From VXYL01 sp965199875 (lineage in GTDB: Bacteria; Pseudomonadota; Gammaproteobacteria; Pseudomonadales; Azotimanducaceae): a DNA stretch of 64,000 nucleotides. The stretch covers positions 496,001 through 560,000 of the forward strand of contig OZ241346.1 in NCBI GenBank assembly GCA_965199875.1, given 5' to 3'. A program made the position numbers and the translations under genes. Shown here one piece after another: positions 26,515-35,694 of this stretch; position 1 is the first letter of the stretch; the number at the start of each line of letters is the position of its first letter. The notes under the pieces were generated by a model, which saw only the letters and a program-made list of their open reading frames with translations, ran no database searches and was not told the origin of the DNA.

Positions 26515-28055
26515 TCGTGAAGATCGACGCGGTTCAATCCAAGGGCTCTCGTCGCCCAGCCTCGGCACTTCCGCCACGCCGCGCCCGACAACCGCTTGGC
26601 CAAGGTCAGCACGAACCGCCGACCGAGTCGCATGGCGGACCCCTGCGCGGCACCGTCCAGGCCGGCAAGCAGTTTCAGCGTCTTGACGGAGAATGTCCGT
26701 GCCTCGCCGAAGTCCGCAACCTTCTTGCCGGTGCGGCGAGCACGGTGAAGCGCCCATGCGCGGGCAATCGACACGGGAGTTCCGTCTGCCAGCAACGCCG
26801 TGGCGACGACCGCATCTCCCATTCGCCGACGCAGACGTCGCACAAGACCCTTGGCGAACATCGCGGGGGGAAGCTCGATGTGGAAGGGCGAAGCAGGAAA
26901 CTGATCGAGGGCCGACAGCGCCGGCGCGACGCGCACTCGCGGGTCCGGCCCAAAGTCGTCTTGCAGCCGAAGGAGCCGTTCGCCGCCTTCCTCCTCCGCG
27001 TCCGTCTCGATGCGCAGCACCAAGTCGTGGACCGGGTCCGCAAGGACGTCCGCCGCGACGCGTACAACCTGCTCCACCGAGGCGCGTCTTCCGTCGAGGT
27101 TCACCACGTACTGGGGTACCGCGAAGATCCGCCCAGGTTGGGGCCGCCGCCAGCCCCGCGACGCGACGAGATGCTCCATCTTTCCAAACTGGCTGATGCG
27201 ACTGCGGCGCTTGGCCTCGCGGTCGTCGCTCCAGCGTCCCTGGTGCCAGCCCGACACTTCCCGGATCGGTATCAGCAGACCACCCTGGACGTAGACCCGG
27301 TAGCCGAGCTCGTGGTCTTCGGGCCCCCAGCGCACGAACGACTCGTCCATGCCGCCCACTTGCTCGTAGAAGCCTTTGCCCATGCCGAAGTCCGCTGCGA
27401 CCGCAGCGTCGAACGGATTCTCGATCCTCGACGTCAGATCATCGGTCGCGGTCAGCATCTTGTCGACCCAAGGTGGATCCGTCGGCCGGTCCGACAGCAA
27501 CTCTTCCAGCGTCCCTGGCCGGCTCGAAATCGTCCCCGGATCGATGTCGTCGACCGCCACGTGCGAGCGGATGCCCAACGTCATGGCGTCGGAGATCGCA
27601 TGGTGCCAGCGAGCGTGCGCCAGCATCCAGTTCCTCTCCACCAGCATGTCGCTGTCGAGAAAAAGCAGAATGTCATGGTCGGCAGCCCGAGCACCCGTGT
27701 TGCGCGCTCTGGCCCGCCCGAAGCCCCGCCGTTCCTGGCGTACCACCCGCACATCCAGTCCTGCCCTCGGCGGGCAAGCCAGTGGCGGATCGGAGCCGTC
27801 GTCCACGATCACCACTTGGAACAGCCGCCGGGGATAGCTCTGGCCTTGGAGCGCCGCCAGGGTTCTCGCGAGCTTTTCGGAGGAGGTTGGGTAGGCGCGG
27901 TAGTACGGGATGACGACGCTGACCGGCAGCTCCGGCACGAACGTCTCCAACGGCGGAACGGCCACCTGACGCCAGTCGTTGTATGGAACCGTCGTCGGCG
28001 ACGGATTCACGCTCGCGCCCCCGGCAAACCCGAGCCGCCGAGGCAAGCCGCGCAC
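26511..28055 (-). CDS. GT2-family glycosyltransferase (paralog B)
   Basis: Paralog of the following gene, 514 residues, same motifs: VSVVIPYYRAYP, VVIVDDGSDPP, LFLDSDMLVERNW, WGPEDHELGYRVYVQGG. Both share PYNDWR near the N-terminus and the unknown second domain (FAVPQYVVNLDGRR, PVSIARAWALHRARR). The pair arose by tandem duplication. The GTG start at 28055 is 77 bases from the divergent sulfotransferase start, so a shared promoter region is possible. Confidence 0.84.
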   Translation of the reverse strand: MRGLPRRLGFAGGASVNPSPTTVPYNDWRQVAVPPLETFVPELPVSVVIPYYRAYPTSSEKLARTLAALQGQSYPRRLFQVVIVDDGSDPPLACPPRAGLDVRVVRQERRGFGRARARNTGARAADHDILLFLDSDMLVERNWMLAHARWHHAISDAMTLGIRSHVAVDDIDPGTISSRPGTLEELLSDRPTDPPWVDKMLTATDDLTSRIENPFDAAVAADFGMGKGFYEQVGGMDESFVRWGPEDHELGYRVYVQGGLLIPIREVSGWHQGRWSDDREAKRRSRISQFGKMEHLVASRGWRRPQPGRIFAVPQYVVNLDGRRASVEQVVRVAADVLADPVHDLVLRIETDAEEEGGERLLRLQDDFGPDPRVRVAPALSALDQFPASPFHIELPPAMFAKGLVRRLRRRMGDAVVATALLADGTPVSIARAWALHRARRTGKKVADFGEARTFSVKTLKLLAGLDGAAQGSAMRLGRRFVLTLAKRLSGAAWRKCRGWATRALGLNRVDLHE

Positions 28056-28132
28056 GGGCGCTGTCGCCAGCGGCGACCCAAAGCGGGTGTGCTATGCTGC
28101 CTCACGGTGCCCCGGCGACGGCCGACCAAGCA

Positions 28133-28924
28133 ATGACCATCGTTTCGCATAGACACAAATTCATATTCATCCGCCCGCGCAAGGTCGCCGGAACGAGCAT
28201 ACAGGTTTCCTTGTCGCGCTGCCTTGGAGCGGAGGACATCATAGGGTTCGACCGGACGAGGGCGTTCGATCCGCGCATCGACGAAGACCCGTTTGCCGTA
28301 CTCGGCGGGCGCGCTCGGGACGGCACTACCGGACACGAGCTGCCTGACAGGACGCGAGAGCGGGTCGGCGAACAGATATGGGGCGAGTACTTCAAGTTCA
28401 CGGTGGTCAGAAACCCGTGGGATCTTCTGGTGTCTTTTCTCTACTCGAAGTTCGGGCCCGACTTTTGGAGAGACGTCTGGCGAACCGCCAGGAAGGGCCC
28501 AAATGCGTTCGCCTACAACCTTCCGAGGGCACTACGCCTGCACCGTCTGCGTTCCGAGTTCAGGCGCGGGCTTTGGAAGGAGTGCGTCGACGCCATATTG
28601 CGGGAGGGCCTGTTCTCCAACATCCGAGAAATTCCACAGTTCTACTTCAGCCGGCAAGAGCCCTATGCGGACGGTGTCATCCGGTACGAAGCGCTGCAAC
28701 CCGACTACGACAAAATATGCCATCAGCTGAATCTTCCGCAGCAACGACTGCCAAGAACCAACAGTAGACAGCGGCCAAGGGGATCCGACTACCGCGACTA
28801 CTTCACCGACTACTCCGAAAGGCAAGTCGCAGAGTTGTGCAGTGCGATGACGGCGATGTTCGGCTATCGCTTCGAGGACGGCGTAGCGATCCAGCGGCAG
28901 GACGAAAGGCGAAACCGCTGCTAG
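28133..28924 (+). CDS. sulfotransferase family protein (Sulfotransfer_2-like)
   Basis: Likely PAPS-dependent sulfotransferase acting on a carbohydrate. Of 263 residues, the N-terminus FIFIRPRKVAGTSIQVSLSR has the 5'-phosphosulfate loop pattern (K-V-A-G-T-S), and KFTVVRNPWDLLVSFLYSKF is the 3'-phosphate site. Both are the usual markers. The ATG at 28133 is chosen; an ATG at 28097 would add 12 residues. It lies between glycosyltransferases and a sugar-dehydrogenase-like gene, which fits sulfation of a surface glycan (inference). Confidence 0.83.
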   Translation: MTIVSHRHKFIFIRPRKVAGTSIQVSLSRCLGAEDIIGFDRTRAFDPRIDEDPFAVLGGRARDGTTGHELPDRTRERVGEQIWGEYFKFTVVRNPWDLLVSFLYSKFGPDFWRDVWRTARKGPNAFAYNLPRALRLHRLRSEFRRGLWKECVDAILREGLFSNIREIPQFYFSRQEPYADGVIRYEALQPDYDKICHQLNLPQQRLPRTNSRQRPRGSDYRDYFTDYSERQVAELCSAMTAMFGYRFEDGVAIQRQDERRNRC

Positions 28925-28950
28925 GCCGACGCCGCAAAGGCCTTCCCCGC

Positions 28951-31140
28951 TTGGCGGTTGTCGGCTGCGGCGCCGTTGCCGAAGAACGCCACTTGCCCGC
29001 GCTAGCAAGCATCGGTTGGCGTCCGAGCGTTCTGATCGACGCGCAGCTGAGCCGCGCCTCGGGACTGGCCCGGCTGCACAAGGTCGATCGCGTGGTCAAG
29101 GACATCGCGGAACTCGCCGACGGGGAGGTCGAGGCCGCCCTGGTGGCGACCAACCCCACGCTGCACGCCAGCATCGGCCTTGCGCTTATCGAACGCGGCA
29201 TCCACGTGTTCGTGGAAAAGCCTCTGGCCGTGTCGCTTCGCGATGCCCAGGCGATGGCAGAGGCGGCCGCGAAGCAGTCGCCTCCGGTGACTTTGGCCGT
29301 CGGCCACATGCGCCGCTTCCTGTTCGCAAACCGCTGGGTCAAGATGCTCGTCGACAGCGGTTCGCTTGGCCGGATCGAGCGTTTCGACGTCCGCGAGGGC
29401 GAGTGCTTCCATCGGCGCTGGTCCGGCAGTCCGCGCGCACGGCGCTTGACGGGCCAGTTTTCGCCGGCGTTCTGGAACCCGAAGATGTCCGGCGGCGGCA
29501 TCCTGCTGGACATCGGTTCGCACGTCCTGGACACGGTCACATGGTGGCTTGGCGGCACAAGCGTGGCCAGCTACCACGACGACTCGCTGGGCGGCGTTGA
29601 AGCGGACGCCGTTGTCGAGCTGAAGACCCAAGGCGGCGCGATGGGAACGGTCGAGCTGAGTCGCACTCGCACCCTTCGCAACACCGCCATCGTCGTCGGC
29701 AGCCGAGGCCGCGTTGAAGTTGCACTGCACCGCAACGAGATCGTGGACGTCGTGCCGGACGACATCGCTGCTCTGGAACTCGACGGCCGCAGCGTCGCCG
29801 CGATGCCCAAAGAGGATCTTTGGAAGGACATGTTCGAGAAGGAGCTTGGCGACTGGCTGAACGTCATCTTGTCCGGCGGAACGCCATTCGTCAGCGGCGC
29901 CTCCGCCTTGCCGGTCATGGACGTCATCGCACAGTGCCAGGCGCTCCGTCGGCCGCTGCGCCAGCCGTGGTTCGAAAGAACACCGCGGCGGCCGCCCGGA
30001 GCCCTGAAGGGCCGCGCCGTTCTTGTCACCGGCGCGAGCGGTTTCATCGGAGGCAGGCTGACGGAGCGGCTTGTTGTCGAAGAAGGCGCCCGGATTCGCG
30101 CCGCGGTTCGCACGTTCCAGAACGCCGCCAGGGTGTCCCGCTTTTCTGCCGACGCCGTCGCGGTGCGACGCTTCGACATGGCCACGGAAAAGTCGCTGGA
30201 TCGTCTGGTAGAAGGTTGCGACACGGTGTTCCATCTGGTCCGCAACGCCGGATCGGCCAAGGACAACGCCGCTGGCGCTCGACGGATCGGCGCGGCTTGC
30301 CTCCGCAACGGCGTTCGTCGGCTGGTCTTCGTCAGCTCGATGTCGGTCTACGAGTTCCCCGACGCCCCGTTGAACGAGGAGAGCCTCGCCGGGCCTGCCT
30401 GGGGCGAGAGCAATTTCGCGGCGGAGCAGGAAGTCCTGCGCATGACACGAGACGAGGGCCTTCGCGCGACGGTGGTTCAGCCAACCATCGTCTACGGGCC
30501 GTTCAGCCGCTTCTGGACCGACGATCCGGTGCATTCGATCCTACAAGGCAACCTGGTTCTGCCGGCACCGGGCGACGGCATCTGCAATGCCGTCCACGTC
30601 GACGACGTGGTGTCGGCGCTGATTCTCGCCGCATGCCGCGAGGGCGCGATCGGCGAGACTTTCTTGGTCTCCGGCCCCGATCACCCCACCTGGCTGGAGT
30701 TCTATCGCGCCTGCGCGAAAGCGGTGGGAAAGGAACATGCCATCCGCACCGTGGAGTACAGCGAACTGAAGCACCTCGTCGGCCAAGCGGGGTCCGGGGC
30801 GCCCGTCGCCAGACGCCTGCTGGCGTATCCACCCCTGCGACCCCTGCGCCAAGCGTTGTCCAAGGCCAAGCGGTTCTACGGTCGTGCCCTGCTGCCGTCG
30901 ACGAGTGCGGCTTCGGTGGTCGGGGACTTGTCGCGGCGACGCTTGAGGGTCTACGCGGCAAAGTGCCCCGTAAGCATCGACAAGGCACGACAGCGCTTGG
31001 GCTTCGAGCCGGAAGTCGACCTCCGACGGGGCATGGAGCTGACAGCGCACTACATTCGCTGGGCCTACGGCCATCGGCTGCGCCAAGAGTCTGCCAGCGG
31101 CGCAAGCGACGGCGCCGCCTTGGGTGCGTGTGGCAGGTAG
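28951..31140 (+). CDS. fusion of Gfo/Idh/MocA oxidoreductase and NAD(P)-epimerase-type domain
   Basis: About 729 residues. N-terminal half (1-350): Rossmann fold AVVGCGAVAEERHLPAL, the dehydrogenase motif HVFVEKPLAVS and GGGILLDIGSHVLDTV. C-terminal half (from about 354): a second Rossmann fold VLVTGASGFIGGRLTERL, SSMSVYEFPD and the ATVVQPTIVYGPF motif of extended SDRs. The active-site YxxxK of that second domain reads WGESN, so both catalytic residues are replaced. The start is unsure: a TTG at 28951 is nearest the Rossmann strand, a GTG at 28837 would overlap the sulfotransferase by 88 bases. Likely works on a nucleotide sugar in the same glycan pathway. Confidence 0.82.
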   Translation: MAVVGCGAVAEERHLPALASIGWRPSVLIDAQLSRASGLARLHKVDRVVKDIAELADGEVEAALVATNPTLHASIGLALIERGIHVFVEKPLAVSLRDAQAMAEAAAKQSPPVTLAVGHMRRFLFANRWVKMLVDSGSLGRIERFDVREGECFHRRWSGSPRARRLTGQFSPAFWNPKMSGGGILLDIGSHVLDTVTWWLGGTSVASYHDDSLGGVEADAVVELKTQGGAMGTVELSRTRTLRNTAIVVGSRGRVEVALHRNEIVDVVPDDIAALELDGRSVAAMPKEDLWKDMFEKELGDWLNVILSGGTPFVSGASALPVMDVIAQCQALRRPLRQPWFERTPRRPPGALKGRAVLVTGASGFIGGRLTERLVVEEGARIRAAVRTFQNAARVSRFSADAVAVRRFDMATEKSLDRLVEGCDTVFHLVRNAGSAKDNAAGARRIGAACLRNGVRRLVFVSSMSVYEFPDAPLNEESLAGPAWGESNFAAEQEVLRMTRDEGLRATVVQPTIVYGPFSRFWTDDPVHSILQGNLVLPAPGDGICNAVHVDDVVSALILAACREGAIGETFLVSGPDHPTWLEFYRACAKAVGKEHAIRTVEYSELKHLVGQAGSGAPVARRLLAYPPLRPLRQALSKAKRFYGRALLPSTSAASVVGDLSRRRLRVYAAKCPVSIDKARQRLGFEPEVDLRRGMELTAHYIRWAYGHRLRQESASGASDGAALGACGR

Positions 31141-31162
31141 CAAGGCTGCGATCGATCTTGGC

Positions 31163-31191
31163 ACGACAAACGGCGTTCTTCCGCTTAGAAT
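31163..31191 (+). promoter_or_regulatory. possible sigma-70 promoter of tRNA-Leu
   Basis: ACGACA (31163-31168), a 17-base spacer and TAGAAT (31186-31191, five of six to consensus) lie about 58 bases before the mature tRNA 5' end. The -35 is weak. Confidence 0.4.
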
Positions 31192-31249
31192 CGCAAGTCT
31201 CGACGGTGCGAAGCGCAGCCTCGCTGACTCCAAACGGCGTACATCCACA

Positions 31250-31336
31250 GCCTGGGTGGCGAAATCGGTAGACGCGCCAGACTCAAAATCTGGTATGGGA
31301 AACCATGTGAGAGTTCGAGTCTCTCCCCAGGCACCA
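31250..31336 (+). tRNA. tRNA-Leu, anticodon CAA
   Basis: 87 nt including an encoded CCA end. The acceptor stem GCCTGGG (31250-31256) pairs with CCCAGGC (31326-31332); the D-arm reads GCGAAATCGGTAGACGC; anticodon stem CCAGA/TCTGG encloses CTCAAAA, giving anticodon CAA; a long variable arm (TGGGAAACCA) marks a class II tRNA; the T-arm GAGAGTTCGAGTCTCTC closes it. It reads UUG codons. Confidence 0.97.
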
Positions 31337-31514
31337 ACCGCTTCCCTTTGCCGCAAAGACTCGGCCAAGCGCACTGCGGCGGCAACGAACGTTCGCAAGG
31401 GGCGCAACGAAAGGACGACTGCCTACGCGCACACTGGCAGAAGGCGCACATGCCTCCGGGGCGAGTCGTGGTTTGCTTGGCACTCTTCGCGTTCAAGCAC
31501 CTTGAGGAGTCGCC

Positions 31515-31865
31515 ATGAGCCAGCAGTCCAGCCACCATCTGCTTTCGGTGGCCATCGCCGACAGCAGCGTCCTGCACGCCGCCTACATGCCGTTCATCCG
31601 CGGTGGCGGCCTGTTCGTGCCAACCACCGATCGCTATCGGCTGGGCGAGGAGGTGTTCGTCCTGCTGCGCCTGCTCGACGACGAGGCCAGCATTCCGCTC
31701 GCCGGGCGCGTCGTGTGGATCACGCCGAGCGGCGCTCGGGGCGCCAAGCCAGCGGGCATCGGCGTGCAGTTCAACGACGCCGACAACCTGGTGCGCCAAC
31801 GCATCGAACGGCATCTTGCCGACGCCGAAGGCGCCTTTGCCGAGCAGCCCACCTACACGATGTAG
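31515..31865 (+). CDS. pilZ: PilZ domain protein
   Basis: A 116-residue single-domain protein of the type IV pilus assembly PilZ type. It has GGLFVPTTDRYRLGEEVFVLLRLLDDEASIPLAGRVVWITP and GIGVQFND, the family core. The c-di-GMP-binding RxxxR and DxSxxG motifs are not visible, as in the founding PilZ protein, so it may not bind the nucleotide. AGGAG lies seven bases before the ATG. It is convergent with holB; in many gammaproteobacteria pilZ follows holB on the same strand, so this piece is inverted here. Confidence 0.87.
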   Translation: MSQQSSHHLLSVAIADSSVLHAAYMPFIRGGGLFVPTTDRYRLGEEVFVLLRLLDDEASIPLAGRVVWITPSGARGAKPAGIGVQFNDADNLVRQRIERHLADAEGAFAEQPTYTM

Positions 31866-31889
31866 CCCGCCGCCCGCCGGCGACGGCGC

Positions 31890-32777
31890 TCACCACTTCG
31901 GCACCGCGCCCGAGGGCAGGCGCGGCCAGACTTCGCACCACATCAGCAGCAGCCGCTGCAATTGCACGGCGCGATTCAAGCCGCTGTTCAGCAGCGCCGC
32001 TTGGCGGATCTTGGACAGTTCCACGGCGAAGCCGAGCAAGCGTTCTCGGCCGGCGTCGCCCTGGCGCATCAGCCAGTGGACGATGCGCCACCAGCGGCTG
32101 AGCAGGTCGGCAAGGTCGTCGTCCCGGCGCTGCTCGGCAAGGTCGTAGGCGGCCGAGGCATCGCGCCCCGCTTCTGCCAACAGCGGCCAAAGCGGTTGCT
32201 GATCCCGCTGCGCGGCGGCCAGTACCAGCAACGGCGCACCGCCGTACTCCACCGCCAGCAAGCCCGCCAGCTGCCCATCGACGCCGCGCTCGCGCAGCCA
32301 TGCCAGCACTTGCGGCGTTTCGCCGGGTGCGACGTCGATGCGTTGGCAGCGGCTGCGAACCGTCGGCAGAAGCCGCTCGGCGGCACCGCTGGTCAAGGCG
32401 AGGAAGCTCTCCGGCGGCGGCTCCTCCAAGGTCTTCAGCAGCGCGTTGGCGGCGTTCGGATTCATGCGCTCGGCATCCTGAACGACGGCGACCTTGCGGC
32501 CGGCGAGTTGCGGCGTCTGGGTCAAGAACTCGGTGATGCCGCGCACCGCGTCCACCTTGATGCTGCCGTTCTCGGCTTCCAGCCAGCGCAAGTCGGGATG
32601 CGCGACTTCGGCGGCGTTCGTCTGCGGCGCCAGGCGCAGCAAGTCCAGCGCCAGCGCGTTGGCGACCTGTTCTTCGCCCCAGCCTCGCGGCCCTTGCACC
32701 AGGAGCGCGTGGGGCAGCCGCGCGCGCATGGCGGCGATCCGGGCGAGCGGCGTTTGCAGCCAAGGCGGCGGGCTCAT
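31890..32777 (-). CDS. holB: DNA polymerase III delta' subunit
   Basis: Clamp-loader subunit, 295 residues. It begins MSPPPWLQTPLARIAAMRARLPHALLVQGPRGWGEEQVANALA, with a degenerate P-loop (GPRGWGEE) as normal for delta'. VAVVQDAERMNPNAANALLKTLEEPP is the classic sensor/Walker-B-like region, and RSRCQRIDVAP the SRC motif. The zinc-finger cysteines of E. coli delta' are not evident. The ATG overlaps the tmk stop (ATGA). Confidence 0.92.
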   Translation of the reverse strand: MSPPPWLQTPLARIAAMRARLPHALLVQGPRGWGEEQVANALALDLLRLAPQTNAAEVAHPDLRWLEAENGSIKVDAVRGITEFLTQTPQLAGRKVAVVQDAERMNPNAANALLKTLEEPPPESFLALTSGAAERLLPTVRSRCQRIDVAPGETPQVLAWLRERGVDGQLAGLLAVEYGGAPLLVLAAAQRDQQPLWPLLAEAGRDASAAYDLAEQRRDDDLADLLSRWWRIVHWLMRQGDAGRERLLGFAVELSKIRQAALLNSGLNRAVQLQRLLLMWCEVWPRLPSGAVPKW

Positions 32778-33400
32778 TGGCTCTGCTCCGCCAGATAGCG
32801 CCGGACGATGCGGCGCACGTCTTCTTGCACGACGGGCAGCGGGCGGTTCGCGTCCACTTCGACGACTCGGCAATGCGCTCGCGCCAGACTTCGGTAGGCA
32901 TGGCGCACGCGCTCGAAGAAAGCGAGGTCTTCGCGCTCGATCCGATCGCGGTCGCGCCCGGCGATGCGTCTCAGCCCGGTTTCCACCGGAACATCGAGAT
33001 ACAGCGTCAGCTGCGGCCAGCAGTCGCCATGGACGAGGGCCGCCAAGCGCGTCAGCAGCTCCTTGTCGATGCCTCGGCCGCCGCCCTGGTAGGCGAAGGT
33101 GGAGTCGGTGAAGCGATCGCAGAGCACCCAGCGCCCTGCCCGCAACGCTGGCCGAATGACCGCCGCCAGGTGCTGGGCGCGGGCCGCGAAGATCAGCAAC
33201 GCCTCCGCCATCGGCTCCACCCGCTCTTGCCGCTCGGCCAGGAGCAGCGAGCGGACGTCTTCGGCGAGCGGCGTTCCGCCCGGCTCCCGGGTCAGCAGCA
33301 CATCCTGGCCGCGAGCGGTCAACAGTGCGCGGATGGTCTCGACCTGGGTGCTCTTGCCGGCGCCTTCGACGCCTTCCAAGGTGATGAAGCGGCCTTGCAC
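32774..33400 (-). CDS. tmk: thymidylate kinase
   Basis: Phosphorylates dTMP to dTDP. 208 residues: P-loop FITLEGVEGAGKSTQ, the DR motif LLTREPGGTPLAEDVR, CDRFTDSTFAYQGGGRG and the lid LDVPVETGLRRIAGR. It starts at a GTG (33400), the only start that fits the family N-terminus. It is coupled to holB and lies 28 bases after mltG. Confidence 0.95.
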   Translation of the reverse strand: MQGRFITLEGVEGAGKSTQVETIRALLTARGQDVLLTREPGGTPLAEDVRSLLLAERQERVEPMAEALLIFAARAQHLAAVIRPALRAGRWVLCDRFTDSTFAYQGGGRGIDKELLTRLAALVHGDCWPQLTLYLDVPVETGLRRIAGRDRDRIEREDLAFFERVRHAYRSLARAHCRVVEVDANRPLPVVQEDVRRIVRRYLAEQSQ

Positions 33401-33428
33401 TGCCTGCCCCCGTCGGCCTGGCGCCCCG

Positions 33429-34421
33429 TCAGCGCAGCTGGTAGCGGCGCACGGCCGCGTTGTGATCGGCGAGGGTTGCCGAGAACTCGCTGGTGCCGTC
33501 GCCGCGGGATACGAAGTACAGCGCATCGCCGTCCTCGGGGTTCATGGCGGCCACGATGGCCGCGCGGCTCGGCAAGGCGATGGGCGTCGGCGGCAGGCCC
33601 TTGCGCCGATAGGTGTTGTAGGCGCCGTCGGCGGCCAAGTGGGCGCGGGTCAGATCGCCGTCGAAGGCGTCGCCCAGGCCGTAGATCACGGTTGGATCCG
33701 ACTGCAGCCGCATGTCCAGAGCCAGGCGTCGCACGAAGACGCCGGCCACCTTGCCGCGATCTTCGGCCGCGGCGGTTTCTTTCTCCACCAGCGAAGCCAG
33801 GATCAGCGCCTGGTAGGGATCGTCGAGATCGACATCGCGTTCCCGCCAGGCCTCGTCCAGCTGCCGCTCCATCTCGGCGTGCGCCTTGCGCAGCAACTCG
33901 GATGCCCGGTAGCCGCGGGGAAACAGATAGGTGTCCGGGAAGAAGCGTCCTTCGGCATGGCCTGGAAGCAGCCCCAAGCGCCGCATCAGCGTCTCGGCGC
34001 TGGCGCCGGCCAAGTCGAAGTGCAGCCGTTCGTCTTCGCCGAGGCGTTGCAGCAGGCGCGCCACCGTACTGCCCTCGGCGATGCGGAAGCTGTGCAGCAG
34101 CACGTCGCCCCGCACCAGCCGCTGCAACAGGCCGTCCGCGGTTTCCCCAGGCACGATGCCGTACTCGCCGCTCCGCACGGACTTCTGCCAGTCGAGCTGC
34201 TGCGCGCGCAGCGTGAACGGCCAAGGGTCTACGGCATCGAGTTCCTCGAGCATGGCCACCACTTCCGCGAAAGCCATGCCCGGCGCGACGACGACGGTGG
34301 TCTCTTCGTCGATGGGCAGCGGCTGCGAAGCCCAGTGCCTGACGTAGACGTTCACCGCGGCAAGACACGCGACGCCAACGGCGATCAGCGCCAGCGGTAC
34401 CAACAACACGCGCCTGCTCAC
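33429..34421 (-). CDS. mltG: endolytic murein transglycosylase MltG
   Basis: Inner-membrane lytic transglycosylase that ends nascent glycan chains. One N-terminal TM (LLVPLALIAVGVACLAAVNVYV), then the YceG domain with EGRFFPDTYLFPRG, the catalytic Glu in LILASLVEKETA and the signature QSDPTVIYGLG..YNTYRRKGLPPTPIALP. 330 residues, normal. It sits between fabF and tmk as in E. coli, where pabC intervenes; pabC is absent. Confidence 0.95.
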   Translation of the reverse strand: MSRRVLLVPLALIAVGVACLAAVNVYVRHWASQPLPIDEETTVVVAPGMAFAEVVAMLEELDAVDPWPFTLRAQQLDWQKSVRSGEYGIVPGETADGLLQRLVRGDVLLHSFRIAEGSTVARLLQRLGEDERLHFDLAGASAETLMRRLGLLPGHAEGRFFPDTYLFPRGYRASELLRKAHAEMERQLDEAWRERDVDLDDPYQALILASLVEKETAAAEDRGKVAGVFVRRLALDMRLQSDPTVIYGLGDAFDGDLTRAHLAADGAYNTYRRKGLPPTPIALPSRAAIVAAMNPEDGDALYFVSRGDGTSEFSATLADHNAAVRRYQLR

Positions 34422-34458
34422 GATGCTCGCTTGCAGCTTGGGTAAGCCGCGACGACGT

Positions 34459-35694
34459 TCAGACGGCGGCGAATATCAAGGTTCCGTTGGTGCCGCCGAA
34501 ACCGAAGGAGTTGGACAGCACCGCGCGAACGGGCATTTCCCGAGCTACGTTGGGAACGTAGTCCAAGTCGCACGCCGGGTCCGGGTTGTCCAGGTTGATG
34601 GTGGGCGGCACCGCCTGATGAACCAGGGAAAGCACCGAGAAGATGCCCTCCACCGCGCCGGCGGCGCCGAGCAGATGGCCGATCATCGACTTGTTGGAAC
34701 TCACCGCGACCTTCGTGTCGTCGCCGAACACCGCCTTGATCGCCAGCGTTTCCGCCACGTCGCCCTGGGGCGTCGACGTGCCGTGGGCGTTGACGTGCTG
34801 GATGTCCGCCGCCGCCATGGCGGCATCCGCCAAGGCGTTGCGCATGGATGCCACGGCGCCGCGTCCGTCGTCCGGCGGACTGGTGATGTGCCAGCCGTCG
34901 GCACTCATGCCGAAGCCCTTGAGCTCGCAGTAGATGCTGGCGCCGCGCGCCTTGGCGCGCTCGTACTCCTCGAGCACCAGAACCCCGGCGCCGTCGCCGA
35001 GCACGAAGCCGTCGCGGTCCCGGTCCCAAGGCCTGCTGGCGCGTTCGGGATCGTCGTTGCGGGTGGACAGCGCCTTCATCGACGCAAAGCCGGCCACCGT
35101 GACCGGCGATGTCGCCTGCTCGGCGCCGCCGACGATCATCACGTCCGCCTCGCCATGCTGGATCATGCGCATGCCGATGCCGATGTTGTGCGTGCCGGTG
35201 GTGCAGGCGGTGACGATGGCGATGTTCGGACCGCGAAAGCCGTAGCGGATGGAGAGGTTGCCGGCGATCATGTTGATGACGCTGGCCGGCACGAAGAACG
35301 GCGACACCCGGCCCGGACCGCGATCGACGCACACCGAGTGCGTCGACTCGATGGTGTTGATGCCGCCGATGCCGGAACCGATGGCGATGCCGATGCGTTC
35401 GGGGTCGCCATCGGCTTCTTCGAGGCCGGCGTCGCGCACCGCCTGGATGCCGGCGATCATGCCGTACTGGATGAAGGAATCGAGCCGCCGCGCCTCTTTG
35501 CGGTCGATGTAGTCTTGAACCGGCACGTCCTTGACGCCGGCGGCGATGGTGACGCTTTGACCGGCGGTGTCGAAGGAATCGATGGCGGCTGCGCCGCTCT
35601 TGCCCGCCAAGGCGTTCTGCCAAGCCTCGTCGATGTCGTTGCCGATCGGCGACAGCAGCCCAAGGCCAGTGACGGCGACTCGTCGCTTGCTCAT
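34459..35694 (-). CDS. fabF: 3-oxoacyl-ACP synthase II
   Basis: Condensing enzyme of fatty-acid elongation, 411 residues starting MSKRRVAVTGLGLLSPIG. The Cys-His-His triad is present: Cys in VTACTTGTHN (about 163), His in NAHGTSTPQGD (about 303) and His in SMIGHLLGAAGAVE (about 340). The C-terminal NSFGFGGTNGTLIF is intact. Gap to acpP is 82 bases. Confidence 0.97.
   Translation of the reverse strand: MSKRRVAVTGLGLLSPIGNDIDEAWQNALAGKSGAAAIDSFDTAGQSVTIAAGVKDVPVQDYIDRKEARRLDSFIQYGMIAGIQAVRDAGLEEADGDPERIGIAIGSGIGGINTIESTHSVCVDRGPGRVSPFFVPASVINMIAGNLSIRYGFRGPNIAIVTACTTGTHNIGIGMRMIQHGEADVMIVGGAEQATSPVTVAGFASMKALSTRNDDPERASRPWDRDRDGFVLGDGAGVLVLEEYERAKARGASIYCELKGFGMSADGWHITSPPDDGRGAVASMRNALADAAMAAADIQHVNAHGTSTPQGDVAETLAIKAVFGDDTKVAVSSNKSMIGHLLGAAGAVEGIFSVLSLVHQAVPPTINLDNPDPACDLDYVPNVAREMPVRAVLSNSFGFGGTNGTLIFAAV

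Noticed and set aside
31337..31514. An integrase attachment site at the tRNA 3' end
   Set aside because: No second copy of the tRNA 3' end and no integrase gene were seen in the window.
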